Shown: positions 1-9,725, counted from the first letter of the stretch. The stretch: DNA of 64,000 bases from Terriglobales bacterium (GCA_025462725.1 JAOAPE010000003.1:1-64000), one strand, 5' to 3'. Numbers and translations are program-made. The notes: generated by a model from the letters alone, not told the origin.

Positions 1-81
1 AGTGCGGGGATTGGCCCGGCGAGACTCCTTCTGTTTTGCCATGCGGGGAATGATAAATGGGAAGCAGCGGGATGTGTATGA

Positions 82-963
82 TTGGCGGGGAATTTGGAGA
101 GAATTATTCAAACCAAAACTATTGCGATAGTCGGTCCTGGCAACGTTGGCGGAGTGCTTGCATTGGCGCTGCACAAGGCTGGAAGGCGAGTGACGGAGCT
201 GATCGTTAGGGACGATGCTGAGTCCCGGCGCAAGACTCGTCCGCTTGCGAAAAAGCTTGGCGCTGATGTTGTGACGATTGCAAGCGCCAAGCTAGATGCC
301 GATGTGATCTGGCTGTGCGTGCCGGATGGCGCGATTGTACAAGTCGCGTCGGAGTTGGCGGGACGAGATGTGCGATGGAAACAGAGGGTCGTGCTTCATG
401 CGAGCGGCGCGCTGACATCGGCTGAGTTGAAGCCACTGAAGAAAAAGGGCGCGGCTGTGGGGTCGCTGCACCCTATGAATACTTTCGTTGCGAACTCCAA
501 ACCGAAGCTGGGGGGCACTCCATTCGGAGCTGAAGGAGATGCACGAGCGGTGCGAGTGGCGCGGGAGATTGCGAAATCCATCAATGGCAACGGGGAAGTG
601 TTCACGATCAAGCCCGAAGCGAAAGTGTTGTATCACGCGGTAGGATCCTTTTCATCGCCGCTGTTGATTTCCATGTTGAACGTTGCGGAGCGAATCGCGA
701 AAGGGGCAGGGATTGTAAAACCGCAAGCACTGATGCGAAAGATTCTGTTGCAGACAGTCGAGAACTTTCTGAGGGATGGCTCCGCTGCGGCTTTCAGCGG
801 ACCGATTCGCCGGGGCGATGTAGCCACTGTGCAGAAACATCTGTCCGCGCTGAAGGGAATGCCCGATGCGAAGCGCGTTTATTCAGCTCTCGCGGAGAAC
901 GCGATTGAGAACCTGCCGGTGAGGAGTGAGAAGGAATTGCGGAAGGCGTTAAAGCGTGGGTGA
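82..963 (+). CDS. Rossmann-fold, DUF2520-type oxidoreductase-like protein
   Basis: A 293-residue protein with an N-terminal NAD(P)-binding Rossmann fold (glycine motif GPGNVGG at residues 18-24, preceded by a beta-strand IAIV) and a helical C-terminal half of the kind seen in the Rossmann-like/DUF2520 family, related to F420-dependent NADP reductases and ProC-like enzymes. The mid-region GSLHPMNTF is typical of that family. The start is TTG at 82; the nearby ATG and GTG codons are in other frames. The stop codon abuts the stop of the convergent ribA gene with no spacer. The substrate is unknown; family members are often found beside coenzyme-biosynthesis genes such as pantothenate genes, but none is visible here. 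Confidence 0.85.
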   Translation: MAGNLERIIQTKTIAIVGPGNVGGVLALALHKAGRRVTELIVRDDAESRRKTRPLAKKLGADVVTIASAKLDADVIWLCVPDGAIVQVASELAGRDVRWKQRVVLHASGALTSAELKPLKKKGAAVGSLHPMNTFVANSKPKLGGTPFGAEGDARAVRVAREIAKSINGNGEVFTIKPEAKVLYHAVGSFSSPLLISMLNVAERIAKGAGIVKPQALMRKILLQTVENFLRDGSAAAFSGPIRRGDVATVQKHLSALKGMPDAKRVYSALAENAIENLPVRSEKELRKALKRG

Positions 964-1602
964 TTATTTCCCCGCTTTGCCGAAAAGGTGTCCCAGTTTC
1001 TCCTGCTTCGTTTTAAGGTATTTCTCCATGTGTTCCTGCACAGGAATCTCGCAGGGCACACGTTCAATCACTTTCACTCCTGCGGCTTCGACGGCAGCCA
1101 CCTTTTCCGGATTGTTTGAAAGCAAGCGAATCTCTTTTATCCCGAGTTCCACGAGCACTTGCGCAGGAAGTTCGAATCCGCGATGGTCGGCCTTGAAGCC
1201 AAGATGTTCGTTGGCTTGAACCGTGTCCATGCCCTGGTCTTGCAGTTCATAGGCCTGGAGTTTGGCCATCAGCCCTATTCCGCGGCCTTCCTGTTGTTCG
1301 TAGACGAGGACGCCGGCACCGGCACTGGCGATCATTGATAGTGCCATCTCCAACTGTAGGCGGCAATCGCAGCGGAGCGAGCCAAAGACATCGCCGGTTA
1401 GACATTGCGAGTGCACGCGGACTAGCGGCGGCGCAGTCGTGATGTCGCCATGCACCAGCGCGACGGCCTCTTCCGTGCGACGATCATCAGTCGTGCGTCC
1501 CTCAAAGCCCATGATGCGGAAGTGTCCCCACCGCGTGGGGAAATCTGCTTCTGCGATCTTTCGGGCTGTACTTGCGGAACTCACGGCTTGATTATATGGC
1601 AC
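964..1602 (-). CDS. ribA: GTP cyclohydrolase II
   Basis: First committed enzyme of riboflavin synthesis: it opens the imidazole ring of GTP, releasing formate and pyrophosphate. The zinc site is visible as Cys67, Cys78 and Cys80 (numbered from this start) in the segment HSQCLTGDVFGSLRCDC, followed by the substrate-binding YEQQEGRGIGL motif near residues 101-111. At about 212 residues it is a stand-alone RibA, not the fused RibBA. A longer TTG start at 1617 is open, but GTG at 1602 has AAGGA about six bases upstream, so I prefer it. It faces the DUF2520 gene tail to tail. Cytoplasmic. No FMN riboswitch was seen upstream. Confidence 0.95.
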   Translation of the reverse strand: MPYNQAVSSASTARKIAEADFPTRWGHFRIMGFEGRTTDDRRTEEAVALVHGDITTAPPLVRVHSQCLTGDVFGSLRCDCRLQLEMALSMIASAGAGVLVYEQQEGRGIGLMAKLQAYELQDQGMDTVQANEHLGFKADHRGFELPAQVLVELGIKEIRLLSNNPEKVAAVEAAGVKVIERVPCEIPVQEHMEKYLKTKQEKLGHLFGKAGK

Positions 1603-1679
1603 TCGTAATCCTTGCAATGGGATCGGCGCTTCTGTGGAATGTACATTACGTTAGATGAAGAAGTGATTAAATAGACTCA

Positions 1680-3065
1680 ATGGATCAGAAATTCATTCTG
1701 GTAACGCTGCTGGTGAAGCTTGGCGTGTCCGCGGCAATCTCCGCGGCACTGGTACGGTCGCGTGAATTCCATTCCCGGCTTTTCCGCGAAGAGGGCCGTT
1801 CACTTCGCGATACCACCATCCTGACCATAGCAATCGCTATTCCGTATGGACTCGGTGTGCAAGTGCGGCATATGGTCGCGAACTTCAAAGCCGCCGACTT
1901 GGCATTTGAAGCGACGATGATTACAGGCGTGATCGGCGGAGTCTATGCGGGAGTCTTAGGCGGAGTGCTGATGTCAATACCCGCCGTGATCCATGGCGAA
2001 TATGTGACGCTGCCATTTAATGTGGTTGTGGGCTTAATCGCGGGAGGCCTGCGCGAACTAGCTGACTATTGGGCGGACAAGGAAGATATTTGGTCATTTT
2101 CTCCATTCATTGATCTGACAATCTTCCGCTGGATCAAACGCAACATCCCGAAGCCGCGCATGGACTGGCAGATCGCTTTTTTCGTTGTCATTCTGCTCCT
2201 GCAGTTTGCGCGCATGCAGCTGAGCCTGCTCTTTCCCGGAATGCTGTTTTCCATTAACAGCCAAGAGTTCTGGATATTTGTGGCAATCTGCGCGGCGACA
2301 GTGATGTGCGTCGCCATTCCACTCAAGATTTGGAACAACACCCGCACGGAGCTTAAGCTGGAAGAGCAGACGCGCCTGCTGCTCCAAGCGAGGCTCGATG
2401 CGCTTCAGAGCCAGATCAATCCGCACTTTCTGTTCAACACGCTCAATTCTGTTTCGTCGCTGGTGCGTATCGATCCGGACACCGCCCGCGAGGTGATCGT
2501 AAAGCTGGCGAATATCCTGCGGTCGCTTTTGCGCAAACATGATGCGTTCTGCGATCTGAAGGAAGAAGTCGCGTTCATCGACGACTACTTGGATATCGAA
2601 GTAATCAGGTTCGGTCGTGACAAATTGCGCGTGAACAAAGAGCTCGATCCGGAGACGCTGGATTACATCGTCCCCAGCATGTTGCTTCAGCCGCTGGTGG
2701 AAAATTGTATAAAGCACGGGCTGTCGCCAAAGATCGAGGGCGGCAGTATCACGTTGCGCAGTCAGTTGCTGAACGGAAAACTGCAAATTCAAGTTCAGGA
2801 CGACGGCGTTGGCATGGCAGCGGCAGCAATCGAGAGCGCGCATGAAAACGGAAACGCGCCGCGTCCCGGGTATTCAGGCATTGGAATGAGTAACGTCGCC
2901 GAGCGAATGAAAGTGCTTTATGGCGAGGCTGGAAGAATGAGTATTACCACTCCCGCGTCCGGAATCGGAACAGTGATCACGCTCGAGTTGCCAATAGTAG
3001 AAACCGAACTCGCCCGGTCTGCGGCGGACAGAATTTACAGCGAGCGCTCCAGAACGCGAGCATAA
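1680..3065 (+). CDS. LytS/YehU-type membrane sensor histidine kinase
   Basis: A 461-residue membrane kinase. Residues 1-130 and 160-215 hold hydrophobic segments of the 5TM-LytS (5TMR-LYT) type. A short coiled linker (residues 222-245) leads to the His_kinase domain with the motif QINPHFLFNTLNS, placing the phosphoacceptor at His249. The C-terminal ATPase domain has its N-box around VENCIKHGLSP and a glycine-rich QDDGVGM box. Family members usually act with a LytTR response regulator; none lies beside it, so the partner is elsewhere. Its last 31 bases overlap the 3' end of the convergent bshA gene. The upstream ribosome-binding site is weak. Confidence 0.9.
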   Translation: MDQKFILVTLLVKLGVSAAISAALVRSREFHSRLFREEGRSLRDTTILTIAIAIPYGLGVQVRHMVANFKAADLAFEATMITGVIGGVYAGVLGGVLMSIPAVIHGEYVTLPFNVVVGLIAGGLRELADYWADKEDIWSFSPFIDLTIFRWIKRNIPKPRMDWQIAFFVVILLLQFARMQLSLLFPGMLFSINSQEFWIFVAICAATVMCVAIPLKIWNNTRTELKLEEQTRLLLQARLDALQSQINPHFLFNTLNSVSSLVRIDPDTAREVIVKLANILRSLLRKHDAFCDLKEEVAFIDDYLDIEVIRFGRDKLRVNKELDPETLDYIVPSMLLQPLVENCIKHGLSPKIEGGSITLRSQLLNGKLQIQVQDDGVGMAAAAIESAHENGNAPRPGYSGIGMSNVAERMKVLYGEAGRMSITTPASGIGTVITLELPIVETELARSAADRIYSERSRTRA

Positions 3066-4183
3066 ACCTCTTCGTACTTCGCGACAATCTTCGTAGAGCA
3101 GAAGCGCGACTGCGCTTCATAGCGCGCGAGTTCACCCATGTCGCGCAACTTCTTATCATCAGAAAGCAGATCGATTGCGCATCGCGCCATTGTCCCGACA
3201 TCGCCCACGTCAGCGAGATATCCCGTCTTGCCGTTCTCAATGAGTTCGGGCAGTCCGCCAACGTTTGTAGAAATGGCCGGAACCTTGCAGGCCATTCCTT
3301 CGAGTGCTGCCAATCCGAAGGACTCTAGTTCGCTGGGCATGAGCATCACGTCAGCAATGGCGAGCTTTTCCTGAACTTGATCCTGCTTGCCTAGAAATTC
3401 CACCTTGTTTGAAATCCCTTTTTTCTTCGCCAGCCATTCGGCAGCGGAACGGTCAGGACCGTCGCCTATCATTAGCAAGCGCGAAGGAATCTGTTTCTGC
3501 ACGCGGTCGAAGATCTCAATCACATCGAGCACGCGCTTCACCGGACGGAAGTTCGAGAGATGTACGAGAATGCGCTCGTTGGAGTCCGCGTACTGCGCAC
3601 GGTTCTCGGCGGACTTGCTGTCACGCTTGTAGATATCGCAATTCACGAAGTTGTGAATCACGTTGATCTCATTCTGGACGTCAAACTCTTTTACCGTACG
3701 CTCCCGCAAGTAATTGGATATCGCTGTTACCCCATCGCTTTGTTCAATGGAGAAACGAGTGATGGGCAAATAAGAGCGGTCGAGGCCTACCAGCGTGATG
3801 TCAGTGCCGTGCAGCGTAGTGACAAAAGGCAGGTTTCGCTTCGCGCCGTTGCGAGCGGCGGCGAGCATCTGCTTTGCAAGCATGGCGCTAACAGAGTGGG
3901 GAATGGCGTAGTGAACGTGCAGCAGGTCGAGCGAGTAGATGTCGGCGACTTCCGCCATGCGCGTAGCCAACGCGAGATCGTACGGCGGATATTGAAACAG
4001 CGGATACTGCGAGACCACGACTTCATGAAAGTGAATGCGCGGATGGTCTTCAATCAACCGGATAGGCTGCGAGTAGGAGATGAAATGGATATCGTGTCCA
4101 CGGTCGGCGAGTTCGATGCCGAGCTCCGTGGCAACGACTCCGCTGCCGCCGTAAGTGGGATAACAGGTGATGCCGATCTTCAC
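3035..4183 (-). CDS. bshA: N-acetyl-alpha-D-glucosaminyl L-malate synthase
   Basis: A GT4-family glycosyltransferase of 382 residues that transfers GlcNAc from UDP-GlcNAc to L-malate, the first step of bacillithiol synthesis. The N terminus KIGITCYPTYGGSGVVATELG, the HVHYAIPHS segment, the TTLHGTDITLVG stretch and the C-terminal ELESFGLAALEGMA (E-x7-E nucleotide-sugar motif) match BshA closely. The gene is transcribed leftward, 66 bases after a ChbG/HpnK-type deacetylase gene and probably with it. No bshB (LmbE-type deacetylase) or bshC is in the window. Cytoplasmic enzyme; it implies a low-molecular-weight thiol of the bacillithiol type in this organism. Confidence 0.92.
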   Translation of the reverse strand: MKIGITCYPTYGGSGVVATELGIELADRGHDIHFISYSQPIRLIEDHPRIHFHEVVVSQYPLFQYPPYDLALATRMAEVADIYSLDLLHVHYAIPHSVSAMLAKQMLAAARNGAKRNLPFVTTLHGTDITLVGLDRSYLPITRFSIEQSDGVTAISNYLRERTVKEFDVQNEINVIHNFVNCDIYKRDSKSAENRAQYADSNERILVHLSNFRPVKRVLDVIEIFDRVQKQIPSRLLMIGDGPDRSAAEWLAKKKGISNKVEFLGKQDQVQEKLAIADVMLMPSELESFGLAALEGMACKVPAISTNVGGLPELIENGKTGYLADVGDVGTMARCAIDLLSDDKKLRDMGELARYEAQSRFCSTKIVAKYEEVYARVLERSL

Positions 4184-4249
4184 AGCAATCTTTCTTAAAT
4201 CTGTGGCGTTGTTCTGATTCGATGTCGCCGACCTGTTAACCGATTCAGT

Positions 4250-5116
4250 TTACAGTTCCGCATAGCTGATGAGCTCAATGCCGTGCCGCTGTAACTGCTG
4301 CTTAGACTCTGGCGAGGTCAATACGTCTCGTTCGGCATCGCGAGATGCGCGGAGGCGTGTGGCAACCTCGGAGAGGTCGGAGTCGTTGTATCCGGGATGG
4401 CAGACGAACTCCCAAGTGCCTTCGGGAACGGACCCGACAATCGCATTAAACAGATTCTGATCGAGTGCACCTGTGGCGACAATCCCGAAGGTGCCGTCCG
4501 TAGTTCGCAAACCGGATTGCTTGACTTCAGCTTGGAATGCGGCGGCGTATCGCCGAAGTATGTTCACTTCGGAATAGCGCACCCAGAGTTTGGGCTGGCG
4601 CAGAATGTGAGCTATCGCCAAAGCCTTGAGTGGCACAAATGGATTCCTCACCGCCCTAATGCCGCACTCCTTTGCGGCGCGCAGTAAGGGTCGCAGTACC
4701 TGGGGAAACATGTGTGTGTGCTTGTGAGTATCGAAGTGGGTCAATTCGATTCCGGCACTCTGAATCTTTCGCAGCTGTGCCGCAGCTTCTGTTGCAATCT
4801 CATCCGGGGACAGCTTGTTTCGTAGCGCAACGCTGGCAAAATCCGTGAATGCAGTCCGAAGCAGATTTGTACCGGGTGTTAGCAAAGAGCGAACCGAATC
4901 AGGACGGGAAACAGGCGCGCCGTCGATTAGAACCACATGGCATCCCACGCGCAGCTTCGGAGACGCCCTCGCGATTTCTACAGCGGGGAGAAAAGCGGTG
5001 GCGTTCGCCATCAGCGTGGCCGAAGTGACTGTGCCAGCTTGATTGCATTCTGAGATGGCGCGATTCACTCCGGCAGTGAGTCCGAAGTCGTCTGCATTAA
5101 TGATCAATCTGCGCAC
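4250..5116 (-). CDS. ChbG/HpnK (YdjC-like) carbohydrate deacetylase
   Basis: A 288-residue member of the YdjC/ChbG/HpnK metal-dependent deacetylase family. The N terminus RLIINADDFGLT (Asp9-Asp10 metal/catalytic pair), the segment GCHVVLIDGAPV and the histidine cluster HFDTHKHTHMFP are family hallmarks. HpnK members act in hopanoid biosynthesis-associated clusters and ChbG members remove acetyl groups from chitin-type oligosaccharides. No hopanoid genes are nearby; instead the gene lies between a receiver-domain gene (34 bases upstream) and bshA (66 bases downstream) on the same strand. The substrate is therefore open; a role on GlcNAc-malate is a speculation treated in the findings. Confidence 0.85.
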   Translation of the reverse strand: MRRLIINADDFGLTAGVNRAISECNQAGTVTSATLMANATAFLPAVEIARASPKLRVGCHVVLIDGAPVSRPDSVRSLLTPGTNLLRTAFTDFASVALRNKLSPDEIATEAAAQLRKIQSAGIELTHFDTHKHTHMFPQVLRPLLRAAKECGIRAVRNPFVPLKALAIAHILRQPKLWVRYSEVNILRRYAAAFQAEVKQSGLRTTDGTFGIVATGALDQNLFNAIVGSVPEGTWEFVCHPGYNDSDLSEVATRLRASRDAERDVLTSPESKQQLQRHGIELISYAEL

Positions 5117-5150
5117 GGCAGGAGTTTAACAGGCACGATTGCGGCGAATG

Positions 5151-5528
5151 CTAACTGGCGTGCAAGACTTGGTCAGGCGCGGATTCACCTTCGCCCAAAT
5201 GTGTCTTGATCTCTTCCAGCAAGTTGGGAAAGAGTGTGTCCTTGCTGAGGACGATGATGTCCTTGGCGCCTTCGAGTTTCCCGTAGCCCGTGACAATGAT
5301 GATCGGGGCGTCGGGCCGGCGTTCGCGGATCCTCTTAGCGAGTTCGAGCCCGTTCATGCCATCCATGCGGAAGTCGGTGACCACAAGGTCAATGTCTTCG
5401 TTCTCGAATTTGGCCAGGGCGTCTGCGCCGTTGTAGGCGCTGATCGCGCGGTAGCCATTCATTTCAAGGATGTCGCAACTAAGTCGGGCAAGCACTTCGT
5501 GATCGTCAACAAATAGGATTGTCTTCAA
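5151..5528 (-). CDS. Single-domain response regulator (receiver only)
   Basis: A 125-residue CheY-like receiver with no output domain. Acidic pocket residues Asp8-Asp9 (FVDDHE), phosphoacceptor Asp52 (VVTDFRMDG), the Thr of VTGYG and a lysine in the VLSKDT segment are present, so it should be phosphorylatable. The start ATG at 5528 is the first in frame. It is the first gene of a leftward set with the deacetylase and bshA. The partner kinase is not identified; the LytS-type kinase downstream on the other strand is a candidate by proximity only, and LytS partners normally carry LytTR domains. Confidence 0.88.
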   Translation of the reverse strand: MKTILFVDDHEVLARLSCDILEMNGYRAISAYNGADALAKFENEDIDLVVTDFRMDGMNGLELAKRIRERRPDAPIIIVTGYGKLEGAKDIIVLSKDTLFPNLLEEIKTHLGEGESAPDQVLHAS

Positions 5529-5696
5529 CTAAGAGTGCCTCCATTGCACTGGGACAGACTGGGGGGAGGGAAGAGTACTACAAACAATTGGTTTCCGGAT
5601 GGGGTACAAAGGATGCCTGAGATGGAGAAAAAGAGTACTAATTTTGGGCAAACAAAGGGGAGAGCTGAATCCATTTGGGACGTCCCGACGGCCCGG

Positions 5697-5726
5697 TTGA
5701 CCAAAAATTCTGCGGTCACGTATAGT
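5697..5726 (+). promoter_or_regulatory. Sigma70-type promoter for the tRNA-Val/tRNA-Asp pair
   Basis: TTGACC (5697-5702) and TATAGT (5721-5726) are separated by 18 bases, about 60 bases before tRNA-Val. Between 5529 and 5696 I see no other gene; the stretch probably also contains the leftward promoter of the receiver gene. Confidence 0.6.
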
Positions 5727-5789
5727 AGATGAGTACCGACGAGCATGGCTAAGACGCGAACGCGAGTTTGATCGCTCTTATCTAGCTGG

Positions 5790-5866
5790 GGGCGGTTAGC
5801 TCAGCTGGTTAGAGCACCTGCCTTACAAGCAGGGGGTCGTAGGTTCGAGTCCTACACTGCCCACCA
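5790..5866 (+). tRNA. tRNA-Val (TAC)
   Basis: A complete cloverleaf of 77 bases: acceptor stem GGGCGGT pairs with ACTGCCC (one G-U), D-arm GCTC/GAGC, anticodon loop CTTACAA with anticodon TAC, T-arm GTAGG TTCGAGT CCTAC, and an encoded CCA end. Confidence 0.97.
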
Positions 5867-5979
5867 TTCAGTGTACAAGTTGAGCACGACGATTCGGCAC
5901 TGACAACGCCGGAGAGCAACACACAATTCAGCGCACGGATCAGTAATTCCCCGGTCTAGTGCATCCACTTCAAAGAAGT

Positions 5980-6056
5980 GGGGACGTAGCTCAGTTGGTT
6001 AGAGCGCCGCCCTGTCACGGCGGAGGTCGCGGGTTCGAGCCCCGTCGTCCCCGCCA
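5980..6056 (+). tRNA. tRNA-Asp (GTC)
   Basis: A 77-base cloverleaf with acceptor stem GGGGACG/CGTCCCC, anticodon loop CTGTCAC (anticodon GTC), discriminator G and an encoded CCA. It lies 113 bases after tRNA-Val on the same strand and probably shares its transcript. Confidence 0.97.
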
Positions 6057-6245
6057 TTTATTTCGAATCCATCTAATCTATCGCCATCAAACTAACCGGC
6101 AGTTTGCAGCGCGGAAGTTTTTCCATTGATGCAGCACAAACTCAGTGGCAAGCGTCCGACACTTGAGCAATCGTCACTGCCTACGTCGAGGTCCTGCACT
6201 ACACAGGCCAGCGCTGCACGGTGCAGAAGCAGCCTTCAGTTGTGA

Positions 6246-7256
<1,011 letters not shown>

Positions 7257-7281
7257 ACTCAAAGCCTGAAGGAGTTCACAA

Positions 7282-7677
7282 ATGGAAATCAAAAGAGTTG
7301 GTTCACAACCTTCGGCTAAGGGCCCTTCAGAATGGTTCACCGGGACTGTTCGAATCGATCCGCTGTTTCAAGCGCCAGATCCGGCGTTCGTCCAAGGAGC
7401 GAGTGTGACCTTCGAGCCCGGTGCACGGACTGCATGGCATACGCATCCGCTCGGACAGACTCTCATTGTGATTTCCGGCTGCGGATGGGCGCAACGCGAA
7501 GGCGGGCCTATCGAGGAAATCCATCCCGGTGATGTGGTCTGGTTTTCGCCGAACGAGAGGCACTGGCACGGAGCTACTCCGAGTACCGCCATGACACACA
7601 TCGCCATTCAAGAGAAGAAGGACGGCAAGGTCGTGGATTGGATGGAGCAGGTCAGCGAGCAGCAATACCGCAAGTAA
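7282..7677 (+). CDS. Small cupin protein ((R)-mandelonitrile lyase-like)
   Basis: A 131-residue single-domain cupin. The metal-binding histidines are in WHTHPLGQT (cupin motif 1) and in ERHWHGA (motif 2), with the PGDVVWF turn between them. It resembles the small manganese cupins annotated as (R)-mandelonitrile lyase-like or as partners of carboxymuconolactone decarboxylase proteins; true hydroxynitrile lyase activity cannot be inferred. GGAG lies before the ATG. It probably shares a transcript with the upstream aldo/keto reductase. No signal peptide, so cytoplasmic. Confidence 0.85.
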   Translation: MEIKRVGSQPSAKGPSEWFTGTVRIDPLFQAPDPAFVQGASVTFEPGARTAWHTHPLGQTLIVISGCGWAQREGGPIEEIHPGDVVWFSPNERHWHGATPSTAMTHIAIQEKKDGKVVDWMEQVSEQQYRK

Positions 7678-7741
7678 ATACCACGGCGAAAAACTCGATC
7701 CGAGATTGTACAATTTGCGCGCACGACAGTGAGGTAAGCAC

Positions 7742-8287
7742 ATGCCAGCATTCACCGCCTGGCAGAACTTTTATGTGATTGTCGGGTCATCGGCCGGCGC
7801 CTTGATCGGTTTACAGTTCGTTGTCCTCGCTCTCATTGCAGAAAACCCGGTGCCGAGGGATTTAGAAGGCGCCAATAGCGCATTTGCAACGCCAACTATT
7901 GTTCACTTCGGGGCTGTTCTGCTGATGTCAGCGATAATGAGCGCGCCATGGCCGGCAATTGCAACCGCTGCAATCCTGTGGGGGATTTTGGGACTGGCTG
8001 GACTGATATACGTGCTCCTCGTGGCACGTCGGATGCGAGTTCAAGCGGCCTATTCTCCCCAGTTCGAAGATTGGGTCTTTCATGTCTTTTTGCCATTTGC
8101 GGCTTATGCAACGCTGACCTGGTCAGCATATGCGAGCGGGTCACGGATTGACGGGGCGCTATTCGGAATCGGTGGGGCGTCGCTGCTATTACTTCTTGTG
8201 GGGATTCATAACGCCTGGGACGGCGTCACCTACCACGTCGTATCAACGAACCGGAACAAGGTGAAGGCAAAAGCAATTGCGGAGTAG
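7742..8287 (+). CDS. Integral membrane protein of unknown function
   Basis: A 181-residue, strongly hydrophobic protein with about five predicted membrane segments (roughly residues 8-30, 52-70, 73-93, 112-130 and 138-156) and a short basic C-terminal tail. I do not recognise the family. The N-terminal segment YVIVGSSAGALIGLQFVVLALI is glycine-rich, as in small membrane proteins with tightly packed helices. It stands alone on its strand, 64 bases after the cupin gene, and converges on the DUF2231 gene. GAGG precedes the ATG. Confidence 0.75.
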   Translation: MPAFTAWQNFYVIVGSSAGALIGLQFVVLALIAENPVPRDLEGANSAFATPTIVHFGAVLLMSAIMSAPWPAIATAAILWGILGLAGLIYVLLVARRMRVQAAYSPQFEDWVFHVFLPFAAYATLTWSAYASGSRIDGALFGIGGASLLLLLVGIHNAWDGVTYHVVSTNRNKVKAKAIAE

Positions 8288-8313
8288 GCTTCCGTCCAAT
8301 CTCATATCACAGT

Positions 8314-8736
8314 TCAGCCGAATACCATCTCTCCGCCCAAGCTGCCCTGGTACATCAGCGCGAACACAAATAACAACGCTAATAAGAGATATGGAATGCC
8401 AGGTGCGCCGTCCTTCTTGTGAATGGACGAACGCCATAGCGCAAGCACAATGAAGAGCACTGCCAAAGAGATGCCGAGCCATTGATGAGTCATGAGCGTC
8501 GTCGGAGGAAGCGCTGCGGCGACAGATTGCTTCCACCACAATCCCGCGAGGGCCGTGAATGGCGTGATCGCGGCGGCAAGGGCGATTGTCCACCATGCGG
8601 CATGATGCAGTGACTCCTTCCGGGTGAGGCGTCCACCCACGTCGCAAAGGAACGAAACTGGAACCAATGCGGCGGTGAAGTTAACTAGTATCGGGTGAAT
8701 GTGATCGGGTGTGAGTGCAGGTAGTGCGATCATCAT
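8314..8736 (-). CDS. DUF2231-type membrane protein
   Basis: A 140-residue protein with four hydrophobic segments and the N-terminal signature LTPDHIHPILVNFTAAL, typical of DUF2231 proteins (conserved His in HPxxVNF). These are often found with cupredoxins and cytochromes. It is the third gene of a tight leftward set (DUF4142 protein, cupredoxin, DUF2231), 12 bases after the cupredoxin stop. The function of the family is not established; the conserved histidines near a membrane face suggest metal or haem handling, which is inference. Confidence 0.8.
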   Translation of the reverse strand: MMIALPALTPDHIHPILVNFTAALVPVSFLCDVGGRLTRKESLHHAAWWTIALAAAITPFTALAGLWWKQSVAAALPPTTLMTHQWLGISLAVLFIVLALWRSSIHKKDGAPGIPYLLLALLFVFALMYQGSLGGEMVFG

Positions 8737-8748
8737 TTGCTTGCGGCC

Positions 8749-9162
8749 TCATTCGACAGTCAATCTGGCCTTCATGTTGGGATGATAGGTGCAGATGTAG
8801 TCGTGCGTTCCTTTAGCTTTCTCATCCGCAACGAACTTGCCCGTCATTCCAGTCTTGAGTTTGCCGGAGTCAAAAGATTTGTCCTTAGCAACCGCGTTAT
8901 GCGGCATGCTGTCCATGTTCTTCCACTCGACAGTGTCCCCGACCTTGACGGTCAGCTCTGAAGGCTGAAACTTAAACCCGGTGATCGAAATCGTGTGAGT
9001 GGTCGCTTGCTGAGCGTCCGGCGCAGTGGCGGGCTTTTCTGTCGTCGACGCTGCGGCTGGAGTGTTCTGTGTTGCAGGTGTAGGAGTGCCCGATGAACAC
9101 GCGAGCATCCACGTCATTACCGAACCAAGCAGTAAAAGCGAAATTGCAGGTCGTATGCTCAT
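8749..9162 (-). CDS. Cupredoxin lipoprotein (plastocyanin/azurin-like)
   Basis: A 137-residue exported copper protein. The N terminus has a signal peptide ending in a lipobox (MLAC, Cys22), then an Ala/Thr/Pro-rich linker (residues 25-55) and a plastocyanin-like fold. The type 1 copper ligands are visible as His88 (SMPHNAV), then Cys124, His127 and Met130 in YICTYHPNMKA. It should sit on the periplasmic side as an electron carrier. It lies between the DUF4142 and DUF2231 genes in one leftward operon, a context suggesting an extracytoplasmic redox module. Confidence 0.9.
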   Translation of the reverse strand: MSIRPAISLLLLGSVMTWMLACSSGTPTPATQNTPAAASTTEKPATAPDAQQATTHTISITGFKFQPSELTVKVGDTVEWKNMDSMPHNAVAKDKSFDSGKLKTGMTGKFVADEKAKGTHDYICTYHPNMKARLTVE

Positions 9163-9182
9163 CGGGTAGGCCTCTTGTCGAA

Positions 9183-9725
9183 TTACTTGCTGCTTTCAAG
9201 ATCTGACTGCACTTTTTGCGCGTGTTCCATGTGACCCTGAAAGGCAGGCAGCACCCCGGTCAATGCTCCCTTCAACTCTGCATTCTTCGCGTTCGGAATC
9301 AACACCGTATTGAGGGCGTCGATGACGGTTTTGTGATATCCGACTTCATTCTCGGCATAAGCCTTGTCGAATGCCTTTCCTTTTAGTGAGCGAAGTTTTT
9401 TCGTGGTATTCGCAGCTTGGACTTTGAGGCCCTTACTGGTGTCGCTGTCAGCAGGCGTGACGCTTAATTTCTTTCCGAGATCAGCCACGGATTTCTGCAC
9501 AGCCGTGTGATCCGTGACCATTTGCTGCGCCAGTTCACGAACTTCTTTGTTCTTTGACTTCGCGAGCGCGAGCTTGGCGTGGTCAATGTCAATTTGGTTG
9601 GCGGCTACAACGATGCCGACAATCTGTGGGTCACTGGGTGCTTGGGCATGTGCCAGCGGGCTAAGGCTAGCACTCAACAGAATGCTTCCTGCAAGGGTGA
9701 TCAAAGGCTTGAAGCGTGAGTTCAT
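9183..9725 (-). CDS. DUF4142 exported protein
   Basis: A 180-residue protein with a signal peptide (cleavage probably after the AHA near residue 27) followed by an all-helical domain of the DUF4142 type, a ferritin-like four-helix bundle; the segments VVAANQIDIDHAKLALAKS and MVTDHTAVQKSV are typical. The function is not established; these proteins are common in Acidobacteriota and Proteobacteria and are often linked to stress or metal exposure. It is the first gene of the leftward set with the cupredoxin and DUF2231 genes; CAGGAGAAC precedes its ATG. Confidence 0.85.
   Translation of the reverse strand: MNSRFKPLITLAGSILLSASLSPLAHAQAPSDPQIVGIVVAANQIDIDHAKLALAKSKNKEVRELAQQMVTDHTAVQKSVADLGKKLSVTPADSDTSKGLKVQAANTTKKLRSLKGKAFDKAYAENEVGYHKTVIDALNTVLIPNAKNAELKGALTGVLPAFQGHMEHAQKVQSDLESSK

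Noticed and set aside
2094-2843. 249-codon minus-strand frame inside the LytS-type kinase
   Set aside because: Antisense shadow of the kinase gene, which has the full His-kinase and ATPase motifs.
3560-4198. 212-codon plus-strand frame inside bshA
   Set aside because: Antisense shadow of bshA.
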